In this document: positions 1-5,714 of the stretch, in pieces
Layout of the letters: every line of letters starts with the position of its first letter
How positions within the stretch are numbered: the stretch's first letter is position 1
DNA from: an uncultured Collinsella sp.
GTDB taxonomy: Bacteria; Actinomycetota; Coriobacteriia; Coriobacteriales; Coriobacteriaceae
Direction: 5' to 3'
NCBI GenBank assembly: GCA_900554495.1
Contig: USHR01000051.1
Coordinates: 1-11,098, forward strand
Length of the DNA: 11,098 nt
Translations under genes and position numbers: made by a program
Notes under the pieces: model-generated
The model's database searches: none
What the model was told of the DNA's origin: nothing
The model's input: only the letters and a program-made list of their open reading frames with translations

Positions 1-2
1 TG

Positions 3-548
3 GTCACCATCGGTACCGGCGTGGGCGGCGGCGTTATCGTTAACGGCGACGTGGTGTCGGGCGTTGTGGGTGCCGGCGGCGAGATTGGCCACATGTGCCT
101 GAATCCCGACGAGGAGCGCACCTGCGGCTGCGGTGGCCATGGCCACCTGGAGCAGTATTCCAGCGCCACCGGCGTGGTGAGCAATTACCTGGCCGAGTGC
201 AAAGCCGCGGGCGTCGAGCCCATCGAGCTCACCGGTCCTTCCGATTCCAAGGACGTATTCCAAGCCTGCCGCGAGGGCGATAAGCTCGCGCTTGCCGCGG
301 CCGATACCATGGCCGACTACCTCGGCCGTGCCCTGGCGCTTATCGCCAACGTGGTCGACCCTGAGATGTTCCTCATCGGCGGCGGCGCCTCCGCCTCGGC
401 CGATGTCTACCTCGACGCGGTGCGCGAGCACTTTAAGCAGTACGCGTTTTCCGTCTCGCGCGAGACGCCCATCGAGGTCGCCTCGCTCGGCAACGACGCC
501 GGTATCATCGGTGCCGCCTACGTAGCCCTGCGCGCCGCCGGCAAATAG
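3..548 (+). CDS. ROK-family sugar kinase, probably glucokinase (5'-truncated)
   Basis: The frame is open from the window edge (codon at 3-5) and ends at TAG 546-548, so about 181 C-terminal residues of a protein usually near 310-320 residues are present. Visible ROK signatures are the GTGVGGG glycine-rich loop at the very start, AGGEIGHM (codons 75-98, catalytic/metal-site GEIGH), the zinc-site segment TCGCGGHGHLEQ (codons 120-155), IGGGAS around 377-394, and the C-terminal LGNDAGIIGAA. ROK kinases phosphorylate glucose or related sugars at C6 with ATP in the cytoplasm; this motif set is most like bacterial glucokinases, but the substrate cannot be fixed from the C-terminal half. The usual third zinc-ligand cysteine (CxCGxxGC) is a histidine here (codon 144-146). 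The ATP-binding DxGxT segment lies upstream, outside the window. No clear T-rich terminator follows. Confidence 0.9.
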   Translation, partial: VTIGTGVGGGVIVNGDVVSGVVGAGGEIGHMCLNPDEERTCGCGGHGHLEQYSSATGVVSNYLAECKAAGVEPIELTGPSDSKDVFQACREGDKLALAAADTMADYLGRALALIANVVDPEMFLIGGGASASADVYLDAVREHFKQYAFSVSRETPIEVASLGNDAGIIGAAYVALRAAGK

Positions 549-549
549 C

Positions 550-580
550 TGGTGCAAGGGGGACAGGTTACTTTGCACCA
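550..580. repeat. REP-like hairpin, unit A
   Basis: TGGTGCAA (550-557) and TTGCACCA (573-580) are a perfect 8-bp inverted repeat around a 15-nt loop that contains GGGGGACAGGTTAC. The first 17 bases recur with one change at 584-600. From memory, very similar TGGTGCAA...GGACAGGTTACTTTGCACCA elements recur between genes in Coriobacteriia; that is recollection, not a search result. There is no T-run, so it does not look like an ordinary terminator. Confidence 0.6.
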
Positions 581-583
581 ACA

Positions 584-621
584 TGGTGCAAGGGGGGCAG
601 ACATGGCCCCATGCCTGCCCC
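584..621. repeat. REP-like hairpin, unit B
   Basis: TGGTGCAAGGGGGGCAG (584-600) repeats bases 550-566 with 16 of 17 identical. Its downstream half forms a different hairpin: GGGGCAG (594-600) pairs with CTGCCCC (615-621), and inside it CATGG (602-606) pairs with CCATG (609-613) with one A/C mismatch between the helices. It sits between the sugar kinase and ppaC, about 90 bases before the ppaC start. Confidence 0.55.
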
Positions 622-702
622 AAATTGTGCCGCGCCCCTTCCGTCTGCGAAGCCTCGGCGTCAGCGTGCTACCATAGCTACGTCCAAGTACACTTATCAA
701 GT

Positions 703-707
703 GGAGG
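703..707 (+). promoter_or_regulatory. ppaC ribosome binding site
   Basis: GGAGG lies 6 nt before the ATG at 714 and fixes the start. A small hairpin, CACTT (691-695) with AAGTG (699-703), ends on its first G. A weak -10-like TACCAT (670-675) lies upstream, but no convincing -35 was seen. Confidence 0.75.
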
Positions 708-713
708 ATATCC

Positions 714-1637
714 ATGGCAAACGTTCTTGTCTTTGGTCACCAGAACCCCGATAACGACGCCATCATGAGCGCCGTCGTCCTGTCCCAGCTGCTCAACCAG
801 GTTGAGTATGCCGGCAACACCTACGAGGCCTGCGCCCTTGGTCAGCTTCCGGCAGAGTCCGCCAAACTGCTCGCCGACGCCGGCATCGCCGAGCCCCGCG
901 TGATCGAGTCCGTCGAGGCCGGTCAGCTCGTCGTCCTCACCGACCACAACGAGTCCGCCCAGTCCGTCGCCGGCCTTAAGGACGCCACGGTCTTTGGCGT
1001 CGTCGATCATCACCGCATCGGCGACTTCGAGACCGCCGGCCCGCTGCACTACATCTGCCTGCCCTGGGGCTCCAGCTGCACCATCGTCACCAAGCTCGCC
1101 GACGTGCTCGGCGTTGAGCTTTCCGACGTCCAGGCCAAGCTGCTGCTCTCGGCCATGATGACCGACACGCTCATGCTCAAGAGCCCCACTACCACCGATG
1201 TCGACCGCGCCGTCGCCGCCAAGCTCGGCGAGCAGGTGGGCGTCGACCCGGTCAAGTTTGGCATGGAGGTCTTCCTCACCCGTCCGTCCGGCTCCTTCAC
1301 CGCATCCGAGATGGTCGGCAACGACATCAAGATGTTCGAGCCCGCTGGCAAGAAGCTGCTCATCGGCCAGTACGAGACCGTCGACAAGAGCCGTGCGCTC
1401 GGTATGATCGACGAGATCCGCGAGGCCATGCGCGCCTACGCCGCCGAGAAGGGTGCTGACGGCATTGTCCTGTGCATCACCGACATCATGGAGGAGGGCT
1501 CGCAGGTCCTGCTCGAGGGCGAGACCGAGGCTGCTCAGAAGGGCCTGGGCATTGCCGACGAGCACGACGGCGTCTGGATGCCGGGCGTCCTCTCCCGTAA
1601 GAAGCAGGTTGCTGCCCCCATCATGGCCGCCTGCTAG
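714..1637 (+). CDS. ppaC: Manganese-dependent inorganic pyrophosphatase (family II, DHH)
   Basis: This 307-residue protein has the normal length of the Bacillus PpaC family (about 309). It hydrolyses pyrophosphate to two phosphates in the cytoplasm and so pulls biosynthetic reactions forward. The N-terminal DHH domain shows FGHQNPDNDA (H9, D13, D15), LTDHNE (D77), the signature VVDHHR (D98, H99, H100) and MTDTLMLKSPT (D151). These match the bimetal ligands H9, D13, D15, D75, H97, H98 and D149 of the Bacillus enzyme with a two-residue shift. The C-terminal DHHA2 domain ends with SRKKQV (R295, K296), the substrate-clamping loop. No CBS domains are inserted, so this is the unregulated short form. 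The ATG is preceded by GGAGG at 6 nt. A strong terminator follows, so the gene appears to be monocistronic or the end of a transcript. Confidence 0.96.
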   Translation: MANVLVFGHQNPDNDAIMSAVVLSQLLNQVEYAGNTYEACALGQLPAESAKLLADAGIAEPRVIESVEAGQLVVLTDHNESAQSVAGLKDATVFGVVDHHRIGDFETAGPLHYICLPWGSSCTIVTKLADVLGVELSDVQAKLLLSAMMTDTLMLKSPTTTDVDRAVAAKLGEQVGVDPVKFGMEVFLTRPSGSFTASEMVGNDIKMFEPAGKKLLIGQYETVDKSRALGMIDEIREAMRAYAAEKGADGIVLCITDIMEEGSQVLLEGETEAAQKGLGIADEHDGVWMPGVLSRKKQVAAPIMAAC

Positions 1638-1656
1638 GTTTAGTTGACCAAACGCC

Positions 1657-1697
1657 ACGACCGGATCGCGGACGCCCCGCGCTCCGGTCGTTTTTTG
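1657..1697 (+). terminator. Intrinsic terminator after ppaC
   Basis: ACGACCGGA (1657-1665) pairs with TCCGGTCGT (1683-1691), continued inside by CGCGG (1667-1671) with CCGCG (1677-1681). A run of T follows at 1691-1696. It starts 20 nt after the ppaC stop. Confidence 0.9.
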
Positions 1698-1871
1698 TGC
1701 ACGGCGCCGCGTCGTCTCTTGGACAGGCGTGCCCGTGCCGTTGAGCAAATAATGTTCAACCTGTGGTTCCGCTTTTCGGCCACGCCTGCGTGCTTGTCGT
1801 GCAGGGTAGGCTAGATGCAAGCGTAATACGTTAGAGCGCGGCGCCGCCACTTGGGCGGGCCGTGCTTTTTT
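1698..1871 (+). ncRNA. Candidate structured leader RNA (attenuator) upstream of nhaA
   Basis: This gene-free stretch lies between the ppaC terminator and the nhaA ribosome binding site and ends in its own terminator. CGGCGCCGCG (1702-1711) is exactly complementary to CGCGGCGCCG (1837-1846), which is most of the terminator's 5' arm. CTCT (1716-1719) with AGAG (1833-1836) extends the pairing past a 4-nt bulge. Between them are CAGGCGTG (1724-1731) with CACGCCTG (1781-1788), an imperfect hairpin GTTGAGCA/TGTTCAAC (1740-1747/1753-1760) and GCTTG/CAAGC (1792-1796/1818-1822). The arrangement resembles a riboswitch or attenuator whose closing stem competes with a terminator. No clear promoter was found, no homologues were compared, and GC-rich DNA yields chance pairings, so confidence is limited. 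Confidence 0.4.
1836..1871 (+). terminator. Intrinsic terminator or attenuator just upstream of nhaA
   Basis: GCGCGGC (1836-1842) pairs with GCCGTGC (1859-1865) with one G-U pair. After a bulged G1843, CCGCC (1844-1848) pairs with GGCGG (1854-1858) around a 5-nt loop. That makes 12 pairs, followed by six T (1866-1871). The structure ends 33 nt before the nhaA ATG, and a separate ppaC terminator already lies 140 nt upstream, so its purpose is probably control of nhaA or the end of a short RNA. Confidence 0.75.
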
Positions 1872-1874
1872 AAG

Positions 1875-1898
1875 ACGGGAGCCATCCCGTGAAAGGAG
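1875..1898 (+). promoter_or_regulatory. Hairpin plus ribosome binding site of nhaA
   Basis: ACGGGA (1875-1880) and TCCCGT (1885-1890) form a perfect 6-bp stem with a GCCA loop. It directly abuts the Shine-Dalgarno GAAAGGAG (1891-1898), which lies 6 nt from the ATG at 1905. The hairpin touches but does not bury the ribosome binding site. Confidence 0.65.
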
Positions 1899-1904
1899 CC
1901 GCCC

Positions 1905-3263
1905 ATGGCAGCAACTGAGCAGCTGTTCAACGTTCGCGAGCGCAAGCGCTTTGAACGTCACGACATCTGGGAGCGCATCGCCGAGAACGGCACGATTTCC
2001 GCCGCCGTCATGGTCTTCGCCGCCATCGCCGCCGTCATTTGCGCTAATACCGATGCCTACGAGGCCATCCATCACTTTTTGGAGACCCCGCTGTATGTGG
2101 GTCTGGGGCATTTGACGGCTGGCCTCACCGTCGAGCTTTTCGTCAACGACTTCCTCATGGCGATTTTCTTTTTGCTGGTGGGCATTGAGCTCAAATATGA
2201 AATGACGGTCGGCGAGCTCAAAAACCCGCGCCAGGCTATGCTTCCCATGCTGGCGGCCGTGGGCGGCGTCGTCGTTCCCGCCTGCATCTATCTGATCTTT
2301 AACCATGCCGGCGCGCACAACGGCTGGGCCATTCCCATGGCAACCGATATTGCCTTTGCGCTGGGCGTGCTGTCGCTTTTGGGCAATCGCGTGCCCAACG
2401 GCGTGCGCGTGTTCTTCTCGACGCTCGCCATCGCCGACGACCTCATTTCCATCGCCGCCATCGCCATCTTCTACGGTCAGAGCCCCAATCCGTTTTGGTT
2501 GGGCGCCGCCGTGCTTGTGACCTGCGCGCTCGTGTGGCTCAACAAGACGCAACATTACCGCCTTGCCCCGTATTCGGTACTGGGTCTGCTGCTGTGGTTC
2601 TGCATGTTCAAGAGCGGCGTACATGCCACGCTTGCTGGCGTCATCTTGGCCTTTACCATCCCGGCCAAGTGCGGTGTTAAACTCGACAGCCTTACCGATT
2701 GGTTGGGGGAGTGCCTGCCGCTGCTCGATGACCGCTACGATGACGAGGCGCACATCCTGGGTCAGCATGACTTTACCGTCTCGACCACCAAGGTCGAGCG
2801 CGTCATGCACCGCGTGACCCCGCCGCTCATCCGCATGGAGCGTCTGATCTCCACGCCGGTCAACTTTGTGATTCTTCCGATCTTTGCGTTCGTGAACGCA
2901 CAGGTTCGCCTGGTGGGTGTGGACATGAGCACGCTACTCACCGACCCGGTGACGCTCGGCGTGTACTTTGGCATGCTGCTGGGTAAGCCGATCGGTATCT
3001 TTGGCATGACGTTCGCCTTGGTCAAGCTCAAGGCCTGCGAGCTGCCGCACAATGTCAACTGGCATATGATTGCCGGCGTGGGCATTCTGGGCGGTATCGG
3101 CTTTACCATGTCGATTCTCATCAGCGGCCTCGCCTTCCCGACGGCCCAGTTTGAGGTTCTGGCTGCCAAGGCCGCTATTCTCGCCGGCTCTGTCACCGCG
3201 GCCGTACTTGGCATGATCTACATGAGTGTGATCTGCAAGCACCCCGCGCCCAAGAACGAGTAG
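1905..3263 (+). CDS. nhaA: Na+/H+ antiporter NhaA
   Basis: NhaA is an inner-membrane antiporter that expels Na+ (or Li+) in exchange for 2 H+, controlling pH and salt. Clear family motifs are ATDIAFALGVLSLLGNRVP (D148, matching E. coli D133), AIADDLISI (D178 and D179, matching the transport aspartates D163 and D164), SGVHATLAGVI, NFVILPIFAFVNA, LGKPIGI (K361, matching K300) and GILGGIGFTMSILIS. All residues needed for transport are present. At 452 residues it is longer than E. coli NhaA (388). The extra length is an N-terminal charged cytoplasmic segment (about residues 1-28) and a longer acidic loop with DDRYDDEAH before the LISTPVNF helix. The start is set by GAAAGGAG. It has its own transcription context, with terminator-like hairpins on both sides. 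Confidence 0.97.
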   Translation: MAATEQLFNVRERKRFERHDIWERIAENGTISAAVMVFAAIAAVICANTDAYEAIHHFLETPLYVGLGHLTAGLTVELFVNDFLMAIFFLLVGIELKYEMTVGELKNPRQAMLPMLAAVGGVVVPACIYLIFNHAGAHNGWAIPMATDIAFALGVLSLLGNRVPNGVRVFFSTLAIADDLISIAAIAIFYGQSPNPFWLGAAVLVTCALVWLNKTQHYRLAPYSVLGLLLWFCMFKSGVHATLAGVILAFTIPAKCGVKLDSLTDWLGECLPLLDDRYDDEAHILGQHDFTVSTTKVERVMHRVTPPLIRMERLISTPVNFVILPIFAFVNAQVRLVGVDMSTLLTDPVTLGVYFGMLLGKPIGIFGMTFALVKLKACELPHNVNWHMIAGVGILGGIGFTMSILISGLAFPTAQFEVLAAKAAILAGSVTAAVLGMIYMSVICKHPAPKNE

Positions 3264-3356
3264 GCGCGTAGAAACAGACGCCAGAGCCTGCTCGAGCGCG
3301 TGTAAAACGCGGTTTTGAGTGGTACTTGCCACCTGCCGGACACCCCAGTGGCCAAA
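3264..3356. other. Short gene-free stretch after nhaA
   Basis: This contains a weak hairpin, CGCGT (3297-3301) with ACGCG (3307-3311), followed by GTTTTG, which could contribute to ending nhaA transcription. A second small hairpin, GTGG/CCAC, lies at about 3319-3332. Nothing coding is supported. Confidence 0.4.
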
Positions 3357-3398
3357 AAACGCCGTTTGTGAGTACTGTCACAAACGGCGTTTCATTTT
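3354..3398. terminator. Bidirectional intrinsic terminator between nhaA and the minus-strand gene
   Basis: AAACGCCGTTTGTGA (3357-3371) and TCACAAACGGCGTTT (3378-3392) form a perfect 15-bp stem around a 6-nt loop. On the plus strand the stem is followed by CATTTT. On the minus strand it ends in TTTTTT (complement of 3354-3359). It can therefore end nhaA and also stop any transcription arriving from the minus-strand gene at 3596-3850. Confidence 0.85.
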
Positions 3399-3595
3399 AG
3401 GCGCGAAAAATAATGTACAAATCTATTCTGTCTGTGCATTAACGATTGCGTGGCTGGACGAAAAATGCCGATGCATCCTTCCAAAACCGGACACAAAAGG
3501 CCAAGACTGGCCTTTTTAATTCAAAATCGCTGTTACTAAAAAAGTAACAGTACTCATATTTGCTATTTTTTGACCACAGGCCCCAATGACTAGGT
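3393..3595. other. AT-rich gene-free stretch with hairpins
   Basis: This 203-base stretch is visibly richer in A and T than its surroundings and has no open frame with a ribosome binding site. It holds the palindrome GATGCATC (3470-3477), the hairpin at 3495-3516 and a further stem CTGTTACT/AGTAACAG (3530-3537/3543-3550) with an all-A loop. GTAACAGTACTCA (3544-3556) is nearly the reverse complement of TGAGTACTGTCAC (3369-3381), with 12 of 13 matching. It could be an intergenic repeat relic or hold a small RNA; neither is shown. Confidence 0.4.
3495..3517. terminator. Bidirectional intrinsic terminator
   Basis: AAAAGGCCA (3495-3503) and TGGCCTTTT (3508-3516) form a perfect 9-bp stem with the loop AGAC. 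TTTTT runs off it on the plus strand and TTTT on the minus strand. It lies about 80 nt past the stop of the minus-strand gene at 3596-3850, so it may be that gene's terminator. On the plus strand there is no annotated transcript for it to end. Confidence 0.65.
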
Positions 3596-3850
3596 TTATT
3601 CCACGGTGCCGTAGATGGCGCCCCAGCCGTGGGCGGCCAAGGCGGAGTTGAGCTGGTCGCAAAGTGACTGGCGGTCGTAATAGCCGGGCGGTAGCAGGTT
3701 GACGATTTCCATGAGATCGGGCGCGAGGTCCAAGATCTCGGCCTGCACGATGAGATCCAGGCGGTCGATGGTGTGGCGGTCGTAAAACAGTCCGTCGACC
3801 AGGCGCTGCAGGTCGCCGAATTCCTCGGCCTGGAACGATCCGTACTCCAT
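3596..3850 (-). CDS. Small conserved-looking protein of unknown function (84 aa)
   Basis: The ATG (complement of 3848-3850) is preceded on the minus strand by AAGGAGG ending 4 nt before it, a strong ribosome binding site, and the frame ends in TAA at 3596-3598. The 84-residue product is acidic and rich in Asp, Glu and Leu. It has no membrane segment, signal peptide or metal motif, and only one cysteine (C65). Its N-terminal part looks helical (EEFGDLQRLVDGLF). The middle shows LLPPGYYDRQSLCDQL, which faintly recalls the LPdreYxSpadV segment of DUF2795-type small domains; I would not assign it on that. It stands alone, divergent from the aminotransferase at 4000, with a 149-nt shared upstream region. 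The overlapping minus-strand frame from 3872 is arginine/proline-rich and lacks such a start signal. Confidence 0.75.
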   Translation of the reverse strand: MEYGSFQAEEFGDLQRLVDGLFYDRHTIDRLDLIVQAEILDLAPDLMEIVNLLPPGYYDRQSLCDQLNSALAAHGWGAIYGTVE

Positions 3851-3952
3851 AGTGCCTCCTTGGGCGCTTCACGCCGGCATGCGCGGCGATTCGTAATTTA
3901 TTGCGATGGACTTAATCTATCACGGCTTCATAACGTTGTGACGGTGGCGGTC

Positions 3953-3958
3953 TATACT
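3953..3958 (+). promoter_or_regulatory. Candidate -10 element for the aminotransferase gene
   Basis: TATACT lies 41 nt before the ATG at 4000, in the only clearly non-coding stretch upstream of this gene. No good -35 hexamer was found at normal spacing. The same hexamer appears before the tat genes (5743-5748). Confidence 0.4.
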
Positions 3959-3999
3959 TAGAAGAATTGCAACGTACCGCTTCGTGAAAGGTCGCACCC

Positions 4000-5304
4000 A
4001 TGCAGACGATCTACCAGAAGATGGAAACCACCGAACTCGATGCCGCCATCGAGGCGCTCAAAGCCGAGGTCGCCGAGGTCAAGGCCAAGGGCCTGGCGCT
4101 CGACATGGCCCGCGGCAAGCCGTCGCCCTCCCAGGTGGACATCTCTCGACCCATGCTCGATATCCTCAATGCCGATGCCGACCTGCACGACGGCAACGTC
4201 GACTGTTCCAACTACGGCTGCTTTGAGGGCATTCCCTCGGCACGCAAGCTGGCGGGGGAGTTCCTGGGCTGCCCCGCCGAGCAGACGCTCGTGCTGGGTT
4301 CGTCGAGCCTGCTGATCGAGCACGACATCGCCGGTATGTTCTGGCGCTGCGGCTCGTGCGGCAGCGAGCCCTGGGATGCCTACGAGGCTGCCCACGACGG
4401 CAAGAAGGTCAAGTTCCTGTGCCCTGTTCCCGGCTACGACCGCCACTTTGGCATCACCGCCGATCTGGGTATCGAGAACGTCCCCGTCGCGATGACCGAC
4501 AACGGCCCCGACATGGACGAGGTCGAGCGCCTCGTCGCCGCCGACGATTCCATCAAGGGCATCTGGTGCGTGCCCAAGTATTCCAACCCCACGGGCATCA
4601 CCTTTAGCGAGGACACCGTGCGCCGCCTGGTTGAGATGCACACGGCCGCGCCCGATTTCCGCATCTTCTGGGACAACGCCTACTGCGTGCACGACCTGTA
4701 CGACGAGACCGACGAGCTCGCAAACATCTTTGACCTCGCTCGCGCGGCGGGCACCGAGGACCGCGTGGTGGCATTTGCCTCGACGTCCAAGATCACCTTC
4801 CCGGGCGCCGGTATCGGCTTTATCGGTGCGAGCCCCGCGGTCATCGCCGAGTTCTCCAAGCGCCTGAAGGCCGGCCTCATCAGCGCCGACAAGCTCAACC
4901 AGCTGCGTCACGTGCGTTTCCTTCCCACCATCGAGGCGGTCAAGGAGCACATGAAAAAGCATGCCGAGTTCTTGCGCCCGCGCTTTGAGGCCGTTGAGCG
5001 CAAGCTCACCGAGGGCCTGGGCGAGACGGGCTGCGCCACCTGGACGCACCCCCGCGGCGGCTACTTTGTAAGCTTCGATGGTCCCGAGGGTTCAGCCCAG
5101 AAGGTCGCCGCGCTCTGCGCCGACCTGGGCGTCAAGCTCACGCCGGCTGGTGCCACCTGGCCTTATGGCAAGGACCCGCGCGACACCAACATCCGCATCG
5201 CGCCGAGCTATCCCACGGTCGAGGACCTGGAGGCCGCGCTCGATGTGCTGGTGCTGGCCGTTAAGCTTGTCGCTGCCGAGCTTGCGCGTGCCGAGCGCGC
5301 CTAA
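4000..5304 (+). CDS. PLP-dependent aminotransferase, aspartate aminotransferase of the PF12897 type
   Basis: This is a 434-residue fold-type I PLP enzyme of the group called Aminotran_MocR / Asp_aminotransf (PF12897), which includes the aspartate aminotransferase of Corynebacterium glutamicum. The likely reaction is aspartate plus 2-oxoglutarate to oxaloacetate plus glutamate in the cytoplasm. Landmarks are LDMARGKPSPSQ (about 34-45), FLCPVPGYDRHF, GIWCVPKYSNPTG (N196 of NPTG), FWDNAY (D225 and Y228 contact the PLP ring), ASTSKITFPGAG (K264, the Schiff-base lysine), LNQLRHVRFL and NIRIAPS (R399, substrate carboxylate). No DNA-binding domain is present, so it is not a MocR regulator despite the Pfam nickname. 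GAAAGG lies 8 nt before the ATG. It is divergent from the small gene at 3596-3850. Only 51 nt without an obvious terminator separate it from the STAS gene downstream. Confidence 0.93.
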   Translation: MQTIYQKMETTELDAAIEALKAEVAEVKAKGLALDMARGKPSPSQVDISRPMLDILNADADLHDGNVDCSNYGCFEGIPSARKLAGEFLGCPAEQTLVLGSSSLLIEHDIAGMFWRCGSCGSEPWDAYEAAHDGKKVKFLCPVPGYDRHFGITADLGIENVPVAMTDNGPDMDEVERLVAADDSIKGIWCVPKYSNPTGITFSEDTVRRLVEMHTAAPDFRIFWDNAYCVHDLYDETDELANIFDLARAAGTEDRVVAFASTSKITFPGAGIGFIGASPAVIAEFSKRLKAGLISADKLNQLRHVRFLPTIEAVKEHMKKHAEFLRPRFEAVERKLTEGLGETGCATWTHPRGGYFVSFDGPEGSAQKVAALCADLGVKLTPAGATWPYGKDPRDTNIRIAPSYPTVEDLEAALDVLVLAVKLVAAELARAERA

Positions 5305-5335
5305 CGCGCGGCATCCCGTACTATCCGCACTTTCG

Positions 5336-5353
5336 ATACGTAAAGGAGCGTAT
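5336..5353 (+). promoter_or_regulatory. Ribosome binding site of the STAS gene, in a hairpin loop
   Basis: AAAGGAG (5342-5348) lies 7 nt before the ATG at 5356. It sits in the 8-nt loop of a 5-bp stem, ATACG (5336-5340) with CGTAT (5349-5353). A -10-like TACTAT is at 5319-5324 without a recognisable -35. Confidence 0.55.
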
Positions 5354-5355
5354 AC

Positions 5356-5670
5356 ATGGATTTGGGTATTTCCACCAACCCCACGCCAGAGCTCTACACC
5401 ATTAAGGTAACCGGCGAGATCGATATCTCTAACGCCGATAGCCTGCGCAATGCCATCGACCTGGCGCTCGAGCAGCCCACTGAGGCCGTTGAGCTCGATT
5501 TTGCCCAGGTGAGCTACATCGATTCGACGGGCATTGGCGTGCTCGTGGGCGCCGCACACCACGCGGTCGACCACGGCAAACTCTTTAGCTGCACCAATGT
5601 GCAGCCCCCGGTGATGCGCGTGGTTCAGCTGTTGGGTGTCGACCAGGAGATTTCGATCACCGCTGCATAA
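5356..5670 (+). CDS. STAS-domain protein, anti-sigma factor antagonist type
   Basis: This 104-residue single-domain protein has the length and pattern of SpoIIAA/RsbV proteins. It opens with YTIKVTGEIDISNADSLRNA (residues 14-33), followed by the strand AVELDFAQVSYI and the signature IDSTGIGVLV, in which S57 is the residue normally phosphorylated by an anti-sigma kinase such as SpoIIAB or RsbW. The unphosphorylated form would bind the kinase and free a sigma factor. This is family knowledge; no kinase, phosphatase or sigma factor gene is in the window, so the partner is unknown. It could also be a STAS protein with another role. It lies between the aminotransferase and the tat genes. After the stop there are only weak hairpins (GCCC/GGGC near 5676-5689 and TGCC/GGCA near 5691-5702) with no T-run. 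Confidence 0.88.
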   Translation: MDLGISTNPTPELYTIKVTGEIDISNADSLRNAIDLALEQPTEAVELDFAQVSYIDSTGIGVLVGAAHHAVDHGKLFSCTNVQPPVMRVVQLLGVDQEISITAA

Positions 5671-5714
5671 TCTTTGCCCCCAAAAGGGCGTGCCGTTTGG
5701 CATATGTTTGTGAT

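Noticed and set aside
1740..1760. GTTGAGCA-AATAA-TGTTCAAC as a stand-alone regulator operator for nhaA
   Set aside because: It is an imperfect repeat inside a stretch full of other possible pairings and not positioned relative to any recognisable promoter, so it is listed only as part of the leader RNA candidate.
678..2810. A 710-codon minus-strand open frame opposite ppaC and nhaA
   Set aside because: It crosses a strong plus-strand terminator, the intergenic region and two well-supported genes, and has the same composition artefact with no domain.
3319..3519. A 66-codon plus-strand frame in the nhaA-downstream region, with a CxxC-like cluster
   Set aside because: The GTG start has no ribosome binding site, and the frame runs straight through the 15-bp terminator stem and ends inside another terminator.
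3958..5049. A 363-codon minus-strand open frame opposite the aminotransferase
   Set aside because: It is the antisense shadow of a clear PF12897 enzyme, and its product is low in meaningful motifs.
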